Shown: positions 1-5,944 of the stretch, piece after piece
How the letters are laid out: each line of letters starts with the position of its first letter
Position numbering within the stretch: the first letter of the stretch is position 1
DNA from: a virus
DNA: 24,658 bases
IMG/VR virus record: IMGVR_UViG_3300018083_000110
Span: 1-24,658 of that record
Reading direction: 5' to 3' (one strand)
Translations under genes and position numbers: made by a program
Notes under the pieces: model-generated
Databases searched by the model: none
What the model was told of the DNA's origin: nothing
What the model saw: only the letters and a program-made list of their open reading frames with translations

Positions 1-159
1 GAATTTGAGAGCGTCAAATGGATGCTCTGAGGCATGCAACCCGCTTTTACACGGCACCAATTTCCCCTCATGCTCTATCCACTCGCCCACCTTCGGCAGT
101 GGCCGACCGTCGCGTAATTTGGTCCCGGTAAAATGATAATAGTATTTAGATTTTTTCAT
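1..159 (-). CDS. Partial phage protein, DUF7666-like (C-K-S-G-L-H-A motif)
   Basis: The first 53 residues are visible; the gene runs off the left edge. It begins MKKSKYYYHFTGTKLRDG and contains C-K-S-G-L-H-A-S near residues 37-44, followed by a PFDAL segment. I recognise this as the N-terminus of a common phage and bacterial family with a 'C-x-S-G-[LF]-H-A' signature followed by a P-[LF]-D-A-L stretch (annotated, as far as I recall, as DUF7666); its function is unknown. The start codon at 159 lies 13 nt after the stop of the upstream gene. A promoter-like pair (TTGTCG and GATACA) sits directly in front, so the transcript could be leaderless. Family assignment is from memory of the motif. Confidence 0.65.
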   Translation of the reverse strand, partial: MKKSKYYYHFTGTKLRDGRPLPKVGEWIEHEGKLVPCKSGLHASEHPFDALKF

Positions 160-194
160 AAAAAGTGTATCTCATTCGAAGTATGATTCGACAA
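160..194 (-). promoter_or_regulatory. Candidate leaderless promoter for the gene starting at 159
   Basis: On the minus strand TTGTCG (194-189) and GATACA (171-166) are separated by 17 nt. The ATG follows 6 nt after the -10 box, so transcription would start at or next to the start codon. It overlaps the 3' end of the upstream gene. The boxes are imperfect, but the -35 to ATG distance (35 nt) matches other candidates in this window. Confidence 0.35.
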
Positions 195-429
195 TCGTAT
201 TGCGGACGGTTTCCGAGTTGGTCCCAAACCATTTGGCGATGAATTGCTTCGCCGCCGGGCCAGGGCGCAGGAAAACAGTGCTGCGCTGCTTTGCAGAGTG
301 CAGGACAACGCCCTTGATGGAGTCGCCGCTGTAGGAGCAACGGCGGGAGGTTTCAGTTTCGGCGAGGTTCCGGCTTAAACGCCGGGCTTCAGCTTCGTTC
401 ATTTTTTTCAGACTGGCTATATCAAACAT
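172..429 (-). CDS. Hypothetical protein, 85 aa
   Basis: Unrecognised. An 85-residue, mildly basic protein, probably cytoplasmic; no signal peptide or membrane segment. The N-terminal third is helical and charged (KKMNEAEARRLSRNLAE); the C-terminal part has a short F-I-A-K-W-F-G-T-N segment that could be a helix-turn-helix recognition region, but this is weak. It is one of the few left-arm genes not joined to its upstream neighbour by a stop/start overlap. A good promoter (TTGACC, 16 nt, TAAAGT) ends 7 nt before its ATG, so it may begin a sub-operon together with the gene at the left edge. Confidence 0.6.
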   Translation of the reverse strand: MFDIASLKKMNEAEARRLSRNLAETETSRRCSYSGDSIKGVVLHSAKQRSTVFLRPGPAAKQFIAKWFGTNSETVRNTIVESYFE

Positions 430-464
430 ATAGCTAACTTTAGCAGATTCTGAAAAGCGGTCAA
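430..464 (-). promoter_or_regulatory. Leaderless promoter upstream of the 85-aa gene
   Basis: Minus-strand TTGACC (464-459), 16-nt spacer, TAAAGT (442-437), then 7 nt to the ATG at 429. The -10 is preceded by GC, as in the promoter at 12669-12696 (GC-TAAATT). The position predicts a transcript with essentially no 5' leader. Confidence 0.55.
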
Positions 465-474
465 CAGGAATTTT

Positions 475-1173
475 TTAGGGCGTGTCTTCGTTTAGCGGAC
501 TCGAAGCGTGCGGCTGAGTTATATCGGCGAATCCACAAGAAAGTAGACTGCGGATCTCCTTCGGCCAGCGAGGGATTTCCGGAAACCCATAAACCGCGCA
601 GGCATGCCCAAGTGAGATTTCAACCGGTATTTCGTCCCAATAGCCAAGCACTTCTTCCAGAGTCCAGTTATTATCGACCCATTTCTCTTGGCTACGAATG
701 AAACGCCGCCCCAGGGTCTCAGTGAATATCACGAAAATTGAATGTGTGAAAGAGAAATACCGCGGGTATTGCGGCACCACTACGGGCGGCGGCGTCACTG
801 CTGCTGGAGTGGTGATTGTGTGTTTTTTGATCAGCGCAGAGGCAGGGCCTTTCGTGGGCCGGTCGTCGATCAGATTGTCAGTCGCCAGAGCATCGAGAAT
901 AATTCCCATACACGCGGCGGCGTGGGCCACATGGCTCTGCTGGCTCTCGTCATCAAAGTCTTCACCATCGAAACATTGCAGGATATGCCGACAAGCGGCG
1001 TCCAGGTAAACTTTGAGAGAGACTTTCTCGGTCCGCCAATTAAACGGGCCGTATTTCTTCTTGCCAAGCTTCATCACTTCAGCGACGGCGAGAATCAATG
1101 CGCTCGGAACATCGGTTGGACTTGGTTTGTTTCTGCCGATTCGGTCTTTGGGATTTGTTGATTGTTGTGTCAT
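475..1173 (-). CDS. MazZ/DUF5664-type (d)ATP/dGTP diphosphohydrolase domain with C-terminal extension
   Basis: Residues 7-100 match the phage family called dATP/dGTP diphosphohydrolase N-terminal (formerly DUF5664, MazZ-like): NPKDRIG at 7-13, KKYGPFNWR at 39-47, RHIL at 62-65, the acidic stretch DGEDFDDES at 69-77 and SHVAHAAA at 80-87. These supply acidic metal-binding positions as in MazG-fold all-alpha NTP pyrophosphohydrolases. A Pro/Val-rich linker (about 105-139) leads to a further ~90 residues I do not recognise, which is longer than usual for the family. I chose the ATG at 1173 because it forms an ATGA overlap with the stop of the upstream HD-domain gene; a start at 1230 would run deep into that gene. 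Expected role: hydrolysing purine (d)NTPs to monophosphates. In 2-aminoadenine phages, MazZ makes dGMP for PurZ. Assignment of the first domain is firm; the substrate is inferred. Confidence 0.85.
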   Translation of the reverse strand: MTQQSTNPKDRIGRNKPSPTDVPSALILAVAEVMKLGKKKYGPFNWRTEKVSLKVYLDAACRHILQCFDGEDFDDESQQSHVAHAAACMGIILDALATDNLIDDRPTKGPASALIKKHTITTPAAVTPPPVVVPQYPRYFSFTHSIFVIFTETLGRRFIRSQEKWVDNNWTLEEVLGYWDEIPVEISLGHACAVYGFPEIPRWPKEIRSLLSCGFADITQPHASSPLNEDTP

Positions 1174-1793
1174 GCGTTTTTGAGTTGTTCGAGACGGTTG
1201 CGAAAACGGTTTTCTGCGATTGAACAGCATTGTGGATCCAGGGCGTCGCTGTAGAATTCCGTTAGCGATTTAGAGATCCTCTCGCGGCTGACTCGCTTGT
1301 CGAGATAGAGATAAGTCCAGTCCCCTAGCGGTCCGCCGACAAGGCCGCGCTCCGCTTCAAGCACGAGCATTTCCCGGTCGGCCTGTTTCACGATTGTATA
1401 AAGCTCCGTTGAAATCCTAAAAAGCTCCATGATGCGGTCCAGAAAACGATTCTCAAGCTCGTCGTATCCCCGAATCATTTTCCGCACCGGAGTGGGGATA
1501 TCCCCGCCCAGGAAAGCTTCCGCGCCATCGTGAAGTATTGCCTGAAGGCAGTGCCTTGGACTGCCGCCCAGGGCTTCCACTCGCAGAGAGACGTTTAGCG
1601 CGTGCTGAGCGAGCGAATAGAAATGTTTCAGGTGACCGCCGAATCGGCAGATATGGCTCGAAGCGATGGGCAGCACTGATAGCACTGTTTGCTTGTCAGG
1701 GATTGCCCGCACCGGGTCGGTTAGGAAACATTGGGTGTGGTTGACCATCTGATACCAAGGGTCCGCCGTTAGGTGATCGATTATTTTTTTCAT
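1170..1793 (-). CDS. HD-domain phosphohydrolase (YfbR/DatZ-like)
   Basis: A 207-aa HD-superfamily metal-dependent phosphohydrolase. The metal ligands are visible: H64 in SLAQHAL, H88-D89 in AILHDGAEA, and D139 in KQADRE; R50 and H54/H57 precede them as in YfbR-type nucleotidases. The family removes phosphate from deoxynucleotides. The phage homologue DatZ is a dATP triphosphohydrolase that empties the dATP pool in 2-aminoadenine phages; other phage members have unproved substrates. It shares ATGA overlaps with genes on both sides, so it is co-translated with the MazZ-like protein, supporting a joint job in controlling purine deoxynucleotides. No Shine-Dalgarno is visible. DatZ versus generic YfbR-like cannot be settled by eye. 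Confidence 0.8.
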   Translation of the reverse strand: MKKIIDHLTADPWYQMVNHTQCFLTDPVRAIPDKQTVLSVLPIASSHICRFGGHLKHFYSLAQHALNVSLRVEALGGSPRHCLQAILHDGAEAFLGGDIPTPVRKMIRGYDELENRFLDRIMELFRISTELYTIVKQADREMLVLEAERGLVGGPLGDWTYLYLDKRVSRERISKSLTEFYSDALDPQCCSIAENRFRNRLEQLKNA

Positions 1794-2050
1794 AATTTCT
1801 TAAATTTCTTCAGTCCGTAAACATAGGTGAAGTTTGCGGAGCAGATACACAATCCGCCAATAAAAGAAGCGATCTGGTGAAGGCTAGGATAGTAGAAAAG
1901 ATTCCACAATCCCCACACAAAAAAGAACTGCTGAGCGGGAACGAAAACGCCCTTGTGCTCTTTATCCTTCCAAAGCTGGCGGACGTTAAGCCACATGGCG
2001 ATGCCGCCCCATAGTTCGAACGCGCCGTTGATTAGATCGGGGATTTGCAT
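1790..2050 (-). CDS. Three-helix membrane protein, PQ-loop/SemiSWEET-like
   Basis: An 86-aa protein with three hydrophobic segments (about 5-20, 35-52 and 58-78), an inner basic loop (RQLWKDKEHKG) and a positively charged C-terminus (GLKKFKKL). The size, three-helix layout and V-P-A-Q-Q segment at the start of helix 2 recall half-SWEET (PQ-loop) transporters. Similar small proteins with a 'WGLWNL-YYPSL' segment are frequent in phages with no assigned function. It would sit in the host inner membrane. The stop overlaps the HD-gene start (ATGA) and its start overlaps the zinc protein by 19 nt. Transport activity is only a suggestion. Confidence 0.7.
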   Translation of the reverse strand: MQIPDLINGAFELWGGIAMWLNVRQLWKDKEHKGVFVPAQQFFFVWGLWNLFYYPSLHQIASFIGGLCICSANFTYVYGLKKFKKL

Positions 2051-2256
2051 TTTTGAACCACGAATTGTTCAACGAGATACTTGCTCAGGCATTTTTCATC
2101 GCAAAAATCCAGGTGATCTTTGATGATGCTCACCGGCTGCACCGAAAACCATCCTTCCCGGCGATTGGCGTGTAGGCGGGTAATGTGGAAAGCGAAGTCC
2201 ATCGGGTTCGTGCTAGCGCGAGCGCAATGGTCGCATTGAAATAGGTGCGTTGTCAT
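2032..2256 (-). CDS. Small zinc-finger protein, 74 aa
   Basis: Two pairs of likely zinc ligands: C8-x2-C11 with H24 and H29 (C2H2-like: CDHC then HITRLH), and a second C-D-E-K-C-L pair near residues 52-56 resembling the 'FCSxxC' half of treble-clef fingers. The protein is short and probably cytoplasmic, likely binding nucleic acid or protein. It lies inside the overlapping nucleotide-metabolism gene run: its start forms ATGA with the stop of the MazG-like gene, and its stop overlaps the membrane-protein start. Function unknown. Confidence 0.65.
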   Translation of the reverse strand: MTTHLFQCDHCARASTNPMDFAFHITRLHANRREGWFSVQPVSIIKDHLDFCDEKCLSKYLVEQFVVQKCKSPI

Positions 2257-2657
2257 AGGTTTTCAACTTTGTCCGCAATCATCATGGCGAAGTTTGCCAC
2301 GTCCGCGGCCTCCAGGAGAGTGTTCATATCGATTTTTCTTTGTTGGTCCCTTTTTGCGGCACCGGCTGGAAGATTTATTATATTCGTAAGTTCGGAGGTG
2401 GCCTCTAAAAGTTCTGTAGCTTCCTGGATCAAATAATTCGAAAGAGTTTCAAAAGTCGATTTTCTCCATCCTGCCTTATGTCGGTTCTGGCTAAGCTTGT
2501 ATTCCATTGCACAGGCAAATCGAAAAACGATTGGCCAAGTTGGAGAGGAAGTATCCGGCGCGGGGATCCCAGGGTGCGTCGGGATTCGCTCCGCGGCGCA
2601 CGCAGTTGGCGCGGGCCATGGCTCTCCGGGCATAAACCCGTCGTCCAGGTTACTCAT
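2253..2657 (-). CDS. MazG-like nucleotide pyrophosphohydrolase
   Basis: A 134-aa protein whose C-terminal ~90 residues are MazG-like. FRFACAMEYKLSQNRHKAGW (45-64) leads to an E-x2-E motif at E79/E82 and an E-x2-D motif at E116/D119 (EAADVANFAMMIAD); these four acids bind Mg2+ in the family. MazG-type enzymes convert (d)NTPs to monophosphates plus pyrophosphate. The N-terminal ~40 residues are proline-rich and probably disordered. I prefer the ATG at 2657, which overlaps the end of the small membrane gene by 8 nt; a TTG at 2675 is the alternative. It is the third nucleotide hydrolase within 2.2 kb. The substrate is unknown. Confidence 0.8.
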   Translation of the reverse strand: MSNLDDGFMPGEPWPAPTACAAERIPTHPGIPAPDTSSPTWPIVFRFACAMEYKLSQNRHKAGWRKSTFETLSNYLIQEATELLEATSELTNIINLPAGAAKRDQQRKIDMNTLLEAADVANFAMMIADKVENL

Positions 2658-2745
2658 GGTTGGCCCAATCAGCAAAGATGCAAAAGATTACGGCCAACCC
2701 GAAGCTGGACAGTAATACGATTGCAATGGCGATCAGCAGGTTCAT
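2650..2745 (-). CDS. 31-aa single-helix membrane peptide
   Basis: A very short gene: a hydrophobic helix of about 24 residues (LLIAIAIVLLSSFGLAVIF) followed by a polar tail (DWANHE). Support comes from context: its start forms an ATGA overlap with the stop of the upstream 52-aa gene, and its end overlaps the MazG ATG by 8 nt, so it exactly fills what would otherwise be a gap in a continuous coupled run. Probably a host inner-membrane microprotein. No homologue recognised; an antisense reading frame also crosses here but has no such linkage. Confidence 0.65.
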   Translation of the reverse strand: MNLLIAIAIVLLSSFGLAVIFCIFADWANHE

Positions 2746-2900
2746 CGAACCACGGGCACGTCTGTGATCTCGCCGTCTTCGCCTGGCTTGTTGCCGGTCT
2801 TGTGCTTCCCAGGCAGCAAGCGCTTATCGCCGGGCCATTGGGCAAGATCTGAATCAGGCACGTCGCGCTGATCTGCTGGAGTTTCTTTTTTGTCTTTCAT
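2742..2900 (-). CDS. Small hydrophilic protein, 52 aa
   Basis: A highly charged, Gly/Pro/Asp-rich protein (MKDKKETPADQRD..., then GKHKTGNKPGEDG), likely disordered, with no recognised domain. The ATG at 2900 is chosen because it gives an ATGA overlap with the stop of the upstream gene; the in-frame start at 2924 would lengthen it by 8 residues. It sits in the same coupled operon as the nucleotide hydrolases. Function unknown. Confidence 0.6.
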   Translation of the reverse strand: MKDKKETPADQRDVPDSDLAQWPGDKRLLPGKHKTGNKPGEDGEITDVPVVR

Positions 2901-3295
2901 AGTTCGGTAACTGTTGAGGACCATGTTCCAGGCCCGGTGCGTCTCATTTCCACCTTCAGAAGGTATTCTCGTTTTTTGAAAATATTCTGATCATCGGCCT
3001 CCTTGGTGCAATCAAATACTTCGAAAACGTCGCCGCCGTAGTGGTTAATAAATACACTCGCCTCATCTCGTGAATTCGAAAGCGTATAGTAGCACTGGCG
3101 ATTGATCGGATCGAGATAGGCCCTGTCCGAAGTGGGCGAGGCAAAAGCAATTATCTCATGTCCGTCTGGGACGTTGAATTTAATTATTCGAATCGAACAG
3201 CCTTCGATCTCGGCAATGGTGACCGTTTGGACCGGCCTAAGTTCACCGGAAAACTCCACTGTTACTGGCTGCGTCCAATCGATAGCGTTTTTCAT
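2897..3295 (-). CDS. Hypothetical protein, 132 aa
   Basis: No recognised family. The sequence alternates beta-like stretches (VTVEFSGELRPVQTVTI, CSIRIIKFNVP, HEIIAFASP) with a short helical part (DEASVFINHYGG), suggesting a small beta-rich cytoplasmic fold. There is no signal peptide. ATGA overlaps occur at both ends: its start with the kinase-like gene's stop, and its stop with the 52-aa gene's start. It is therefore translated together with the nucleotide-metabolism proteins. Confidence 0.65.
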   Translation of the reverse strand: MKNAIDWTQPVTVEFSGELRPVQTVTIAEIEGCSIRIIKFNVPDGHEIIAFASPTSDRAYLDPINRQCYYTLSNSRDEASVFINHYGGDVFEVFDCTKEADDQNIFKKREYLLKVEMRRTGPGTWSSTVTEL

Positions 3296-4248
3296 ATCAC
3301 GTTAATGTCTAAATCTGCGTATGACTTTACCACAGTCCCAGGTGCGGATCCCACTACTTTCTCGCGAAATTCCTGGACCGACATAAACCGGCTGGGTGCC
3401 GGGGCAGGAGTGTCGTCGTGCCAGATCACGTTTAAACGCGGACCTTGGCGGTGCAAACTGATTTGCTTTTGGACATCGTTGTCCAGTGCTATAGCGAGCG
3501 AATTCACTTCGGTGCGGCCTTTGGAGCGGCTGAGTGCAGTCGCGGGCGAGCACATGACGTGGTAATGAGTGAAGCCACCGTCCTTCAAAAATTTGAATTC
3601 GTCGGATGTCCGGATCCCGATCACGATAAGCTGTGACGGCACCGGCGCGGGATCCTGTATTTCGTCAGTGCGATCAGCAAGGGCGGCACGAGCCCAAAAA
3701 GCACGGCTGCCGAAGTCGGCCCAGGATCTTCGGATCAGGCCCAGGAAAAGAATATTCGTCAATGTGGGCGAATATTTTCCGTCGCCGAAGTTCCGAAACT
3801 CTTCCAGGATTATTTGCGACGGCTCTCCCTTAAGCCTTGCGGTTGCTACGAGAGTATCGCGGACTGTTTGATCCAGACTCAGCAGATTTGTGCTGTCCGA
3901 AAGAGAGGCAAGCAACGGGAGGATCCCCGCACCGACTCGGCCAGTAATGAAAAGCTTTCCTGGCCGCACCGGTTCTGGCGCTTCTTGCTCCGGACCAGCG
4001 TTTTCCTGGTGTGTCTTATTAGACGGCGGCGCGTGGGTCGAGTCCGTTGCGAGACTCTGTTGCAAACTCGGCGAGATACATTCGGCCATTAACGCCTTCG
4101 CGTTTTCAGTGGCCTCAAGTTCCTTCGGGTTTGCGATTTTTGGATTCTGAATATTGAGCGCGGATGCGACTTGCGCGAGCGCGTCTCCGCTGATATTGGT
4201 CGTTGTTAAATTTTGCTTCTGCTGCGTCGATTTCGGCTGAGTCGGCAT
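3292..4248 (-). CDS. Deoxynucleoside-monophosphate-kinase-like protein with degenerate P-loop
   Basis: A 318-aa protein; the first ~95 residues are low-complexity. From residue 99 it follows the phage dNMP-kinase layout: strand plus P-loop (KLFITGRVGAGIL, 98-110), an EEFRNFGDG segment (149-157), then LIVIGIRTSDEFKFLKDGGF (207-226), equivalent to the 'vi-DVRFpNE-e-ik-aGG' motif of these kinases, a thiol-containing VMCSP stretch, and a C-terminal LNVIWHDD block I associate with metagenomic phage members. The P-loop lysine expected at residue 109 is isoleucine, so ordinary kinase activity is doubtful. The gene shares an ATGA overlap with the gene downstream. Its annotated start overlaps the upstream gene by 134 nt; the ATG at 4089 (MAECISPS) would remove the overlap and only lose low-complexity sequence. 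Homology fairly confident; activity not. Confidence 0.6.
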   Translation of the reverse strand: MPTQPKSTQQKQNLTTTNISGDALAQVASALNIQNPKIANPKELEATENAKALMAECISPSLQQSLATDSTHAPPSNKTHQENAGPEQEAPEPVRPGKLFITGRVGAGILPLLASLSDSTNLLSLDQTVRDTLVATARLKGEPSQIILEEFRNFGDGKYSPTLTNILFLGLIRRSWADFGSRAFWARAALADRTDEIQDPAPVPSQLIVIGIRTSDEFKFLKDGGFTHYHVMCSPATALSRSKGRTEVNSLAIALDNDVQKQISLHRQGPRLNVIWHDDTPAPAPSRFMSVQEFREKVVGSAPGTVVKSYADLDINVI

Positions 4249-4363
4249 ATTTTAGTTCCTTACAATCTTCTTCTCCAATCCCCAGATTTCTAGTTGTTTC
4301 AATACTCTCGGAGGATTCGAGATATTGAAAATAGGCGATCTGTTCTTCAGTGAGCGGTGCCAT
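4115..4363 (-). CDS. Hypothetical helical protein, 82 aa
   Basis: An acidic N-terminal half (LTEEQIAYFQYLESSESIETT) and a strongly basic C-terminal half (QYQRRRARASRIRAQYSESKNRKPEG): a dipolar helical protein that could contact nucleic acid. Not recognised. Its start overlaps the upstream gene by 17 nt, as is common here, but its 3' end overlaps the next gene by 134 nt if that gene starts at 4248. One of the two boundaries is probably wrong; I think both genes exist and the kinase-like gene begins further in. Confidence 0.5.
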   Translation of the reverse strand: MAPLTEEQIAYFQYLESSESIETTRNLGIGEEDCKELKYADSAEIDAAEAKFNNDQYQRRRARASRIRAQYSESKNRKPEGT

Positions 4364-4823
4364 GGGATAAACGGGTTTCGGCTTCGCCCCTCATTGCGGA
4401 CATCCAGGAATCCAGCCTCTGCGCTTCGATGTCCATCATTGCAAGCGACTGATCGGCTCTCGAAATGTCATGGACCTTAATGGGATCAATCGCCGCCCGC
4501 TTTGCGCGAAGAATCAGCCATGCCTTGGTGACTCTGGCGCGATCCTTGATGCAGCGTTTCGCCCATTTCGCTAGCTGCGATGCGGACGCCTTCTTCGCAC
4601 GATCAGCAAATCGAACGGTGAAAGCTTTTGGCTCTCGCGTCGAGATCAAATGCTCATGGCGCGCCTTCAGGCAGGTCTTCAGTTGCGCGGATGTCAATCG
4701 GGTTCCAGGAGTAAAAATCATGGACTCGGCAACTTCGACCGGCATGCGGTCTCTGGTGCTATCGATTGCGAGATATTCGGGGACTGGTTTAGTTTTCTTG
4801 TTTTTGTTTACGTGTTTGTTCAT
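4347..4823 (-). CDS. Basic hypothetical protein, 158 aa
   Basis: A strongly basic, largely helical protein (segments KARHEHLI, FADRAKKASASQLAKWAKRCIKDRARVTKAW) starting with a Lys/Asn-rich tail (MNKHVNKNKKTK). The charge suggests nucleic-acid binding, but no domain is recognised. It starts 6 nt after the stop of the upstream gene and overlaps the downstream gene by 17 nt, so it belongs to the same transcript. Function unknown. Confidence 0.6.
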   Translation of the reverse strand: MNKHVNKNKKTKPVPEYLAIDSTRDRMPVEVAESMIFTPGTRLTSAQLKTCLKARHEHLISTREPKAFTVRFADRAKKASASQLAKWAKRCIKDRARVTKAWLILRAKRAAIDPIKVHDISRADQSLAMMDIEAQRLDSWMSAMRGEAETRLSHGTAH

Positions 4824-4829
4824 AAATTG

Positions 4830-5120
4830 TTATGCCCAGGAAAACATTACCTCTCTGGAGTGGCTGGTCACTTCGGGTCTGAGTCCAGGGTTATTCTTCT
4901 CGAAATACGCAATGACTTCTTTGGCAACCCAATATCGTTCTCCGATAGTGTCGTCATCCCATCCAATGCTCACGACTACATATCCGTGCCCATTGGCCGC
5001 GGCTCCTTCGATTTGCTCGACACAGCGTGCGATTGCGATGGTGGAACGAAAAGATACCCGCTCTTTTAACTTCGAGCGTGCGGCTTTTGTCACTTCGATC
5101 AATTCGGCTTTTGATTTCAT
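4830..5120 (-). CDS. Hypothetical protein, 96 aa
   Basis: Unrecognised. The N-terminal 35 residues form a basic helix (KAELIEVTKAARSKLKER); the middle is beta-like (GHGYVVVSIGW), followed by D-D-D-T-I-G-E-R-Y-W-V-A-K-E-V-I. Probably a small cytoplasmic alpha/beta protein. Unlike most neighbours it is preceded by a 40-nt gap holding a promoter whose -10 box is 7 nt from the ATG, so it probably begins a sub-operon running left from here. Confidence 0.6.
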   Translation of the reverse strand: MKSKAELIEVTKAARSKLKERVSFRSTIAIARCVEQIEGAAANGHGYVVVSIGWDDDTIGERYWVAKEVIAYFEKNNPGLRPEVTSHSREVMFSWA

Positions 5121-5157
5121 TGCGGAGAGTATAGCACTACTTTGCCGGGGATGCCAA
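5121..5157 (-). promoter_or_regulatory. Leaderless promoter upstream of the 96-aa gene
   Basis: Minus-strand TTGGCA (5157-5152), 18-nt spacer, TATACT (5133-5128), then 7 nt to the ATG at 5120. The -35 is preceded by AAGTG, giving AAGTGTTGG, a 9-mer also found upstream of the genes at 8388 (minus) and 11510 (plus). It lies in the only real gap in this part of the operon. Confidence 0.55.
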
Positions 5158-5160
5158 CAC

Positions 5161-5469
5161 TTAAACGTCGATATCCGCTTTCTCCAGGCACTTTAGGCAG
5201 AGGAATCCTTCAGAGGCTCTGTAGAGTCCTGGCGTCTTGCATTCGCGGCAGATAACTTTGATTTCGAGCGATGCCCCATACTCAGTCCAGGCAGTCTGGA
5301 GCTTTCCGTAGGATAGCTGAATCGCCTTGCGCTCATTGTCGGTAAGTGCGTTGCCGACGACTTGTGAATTAAATTCGGCTTCGAGTTTCCGCCGGTTGAA
5401 GAGGGAAGACAAGAGCGTTTGATAATCTGCTTCCGACGTAAGGAGGTTTTTGAAACAGGGGTTGTTCAT
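5161..5469 (-). CDS. Protein with C-terminal zinc ribbon, 102 aa
   Basis: The first ~65 residues are helical (YQTLLSSLFNRRKLEAEFNSQ). The last ~30 form a four-cysteine zinc ribbon: C-x2-C (CREC) and C-x2-C (CLKC) separated by 14 residues of aromatic/beta character. The start at 5469 is chosen because it forms ATGA with the stop of the upstream gene; the frame could begin 9 codons earlier. Small zinc-ribbon proteins in phage early operons are often transcription or nuclease accessory factors, but nothing here assigns a role. Confidence 0.6.
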   Translation of the reverse strand: MNNPCFKNLLTSEADYQTLLSSLFNRRKLEAEFNSQVVGNALTDNERKAIQLSYGKLQTAWTEYGASLEIKVICRECKTPGLYRASEGFLCLKCLEKADIDV

Positions 5470-5702
5470 AGGCTCCAGCATATGGCGCAAAGCCAATTAC
5501 CTTTTGGCTCTCTAACCAGTGTTTGGTCGTGAGAGCTACAGCCGCAACCGGCGCAAAAACGCTCCGGAGGGGACCAATCGATCTCGTCAAAGTTCTTGCG
5601 AAAACGATCTGTGTTTGTTATTCGGCTGGCATCGCCTTTACCGTTGCCGCCGCCGGAGATTCCGAGATCTCTTGTATTGCGTGCTTGATTTCTTATTGGC
5701 AT
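5466..5702 (-). CDS. Conserved phage protein with GNGKGD motif and zinc cluster, 78 aa
   Basis: The N-terminal half carries G-N-G-K-G-D-A-S-R-I-T-N followed by F-R-K-N-F-D-E-I-D-W (residues 20-43). I recognise this pattern from many phage genomes ('GxGKGDxxR...NYDxIDW'), where it is an uncharacterised short conserved domain. The C-terminal half has C-A-G-C-G-C and C-A-I-C, a likely zinc cluster. Coupled by ATGA to the downstream gene and overlapping the upstream one by 10 nt. Function unknown. Confidence 0.7.
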   Translation of the reverse strand: MPIRNQARNTRDLGISGGGNGKGDASRITNTDRFRKNFDEIDWSPPERFCAGCGCSSHDQTLVREPKGNWLCAICWSL

Positions 5703-5944
5703 ATATTGCGACCGCAGAGTCTGACAATCTCGTCTTGCGCGATCTTCAAATTGTTCTCCGCCCTCGTGATCTCCCGTCTACGCTCCTCGTGAAGCAAACA
5801 TCGCAGTTCGTTTACTTTATCCTGGAGAGCTTCCAGCTTAAAATAGTTCTCCAGGCCATGGCGAACAACACGCTTCCGGAAGTCCGAAAACATTTCTCGC
5901 ACCCTATCGCGATCCCTGGTCATTGCCTCCAGTTCCATATTCAT
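5693..5944 (-). CDS. Coiled-coil protein, 83 aa
   Basis: Almost entirely charged helix with heptad-like spacing (LEALQDKVNELRCLLHEERRREITRAENNLKIAQDEIVRL), so probably a dimeric coiled coil. The start at 5944 is selected because ATG and the upstream TGA overlap as ATGA; a longer frame to 6061 would overlap the upstream gene by 120 nt. No family recognised; cytoplasmic. Confidence 0.6.
   Translation of the reverse strand: MNMELEAMTRDRDRVREMFSDFRKRVVRHGLENYFKLEALQDKVNELRCLLHEERRREITRAENNLKIAQDEIVRLCGRNICQ

Noticed and set aside
742-1161. Plus-strand 139-aa open frame
   Set aside because: Antisense to the well-supported MazZ-like gene; reads like a mirrored coding frame.
1174-1230. N-terminal extension of the MazZ-like protein to 1230
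   Set aside because: It would overlap the HD gene by 61 nt and adds non-family sequence; the ATGA start at 1173 is better.
475-1793. A complete 2-aminoadenine (Z-genome) pathway
   Set aside because: Only MazZ-like and HD components are visible; no PurZ or matching polymerase is in the window, so it is kept as a hypothesis only.
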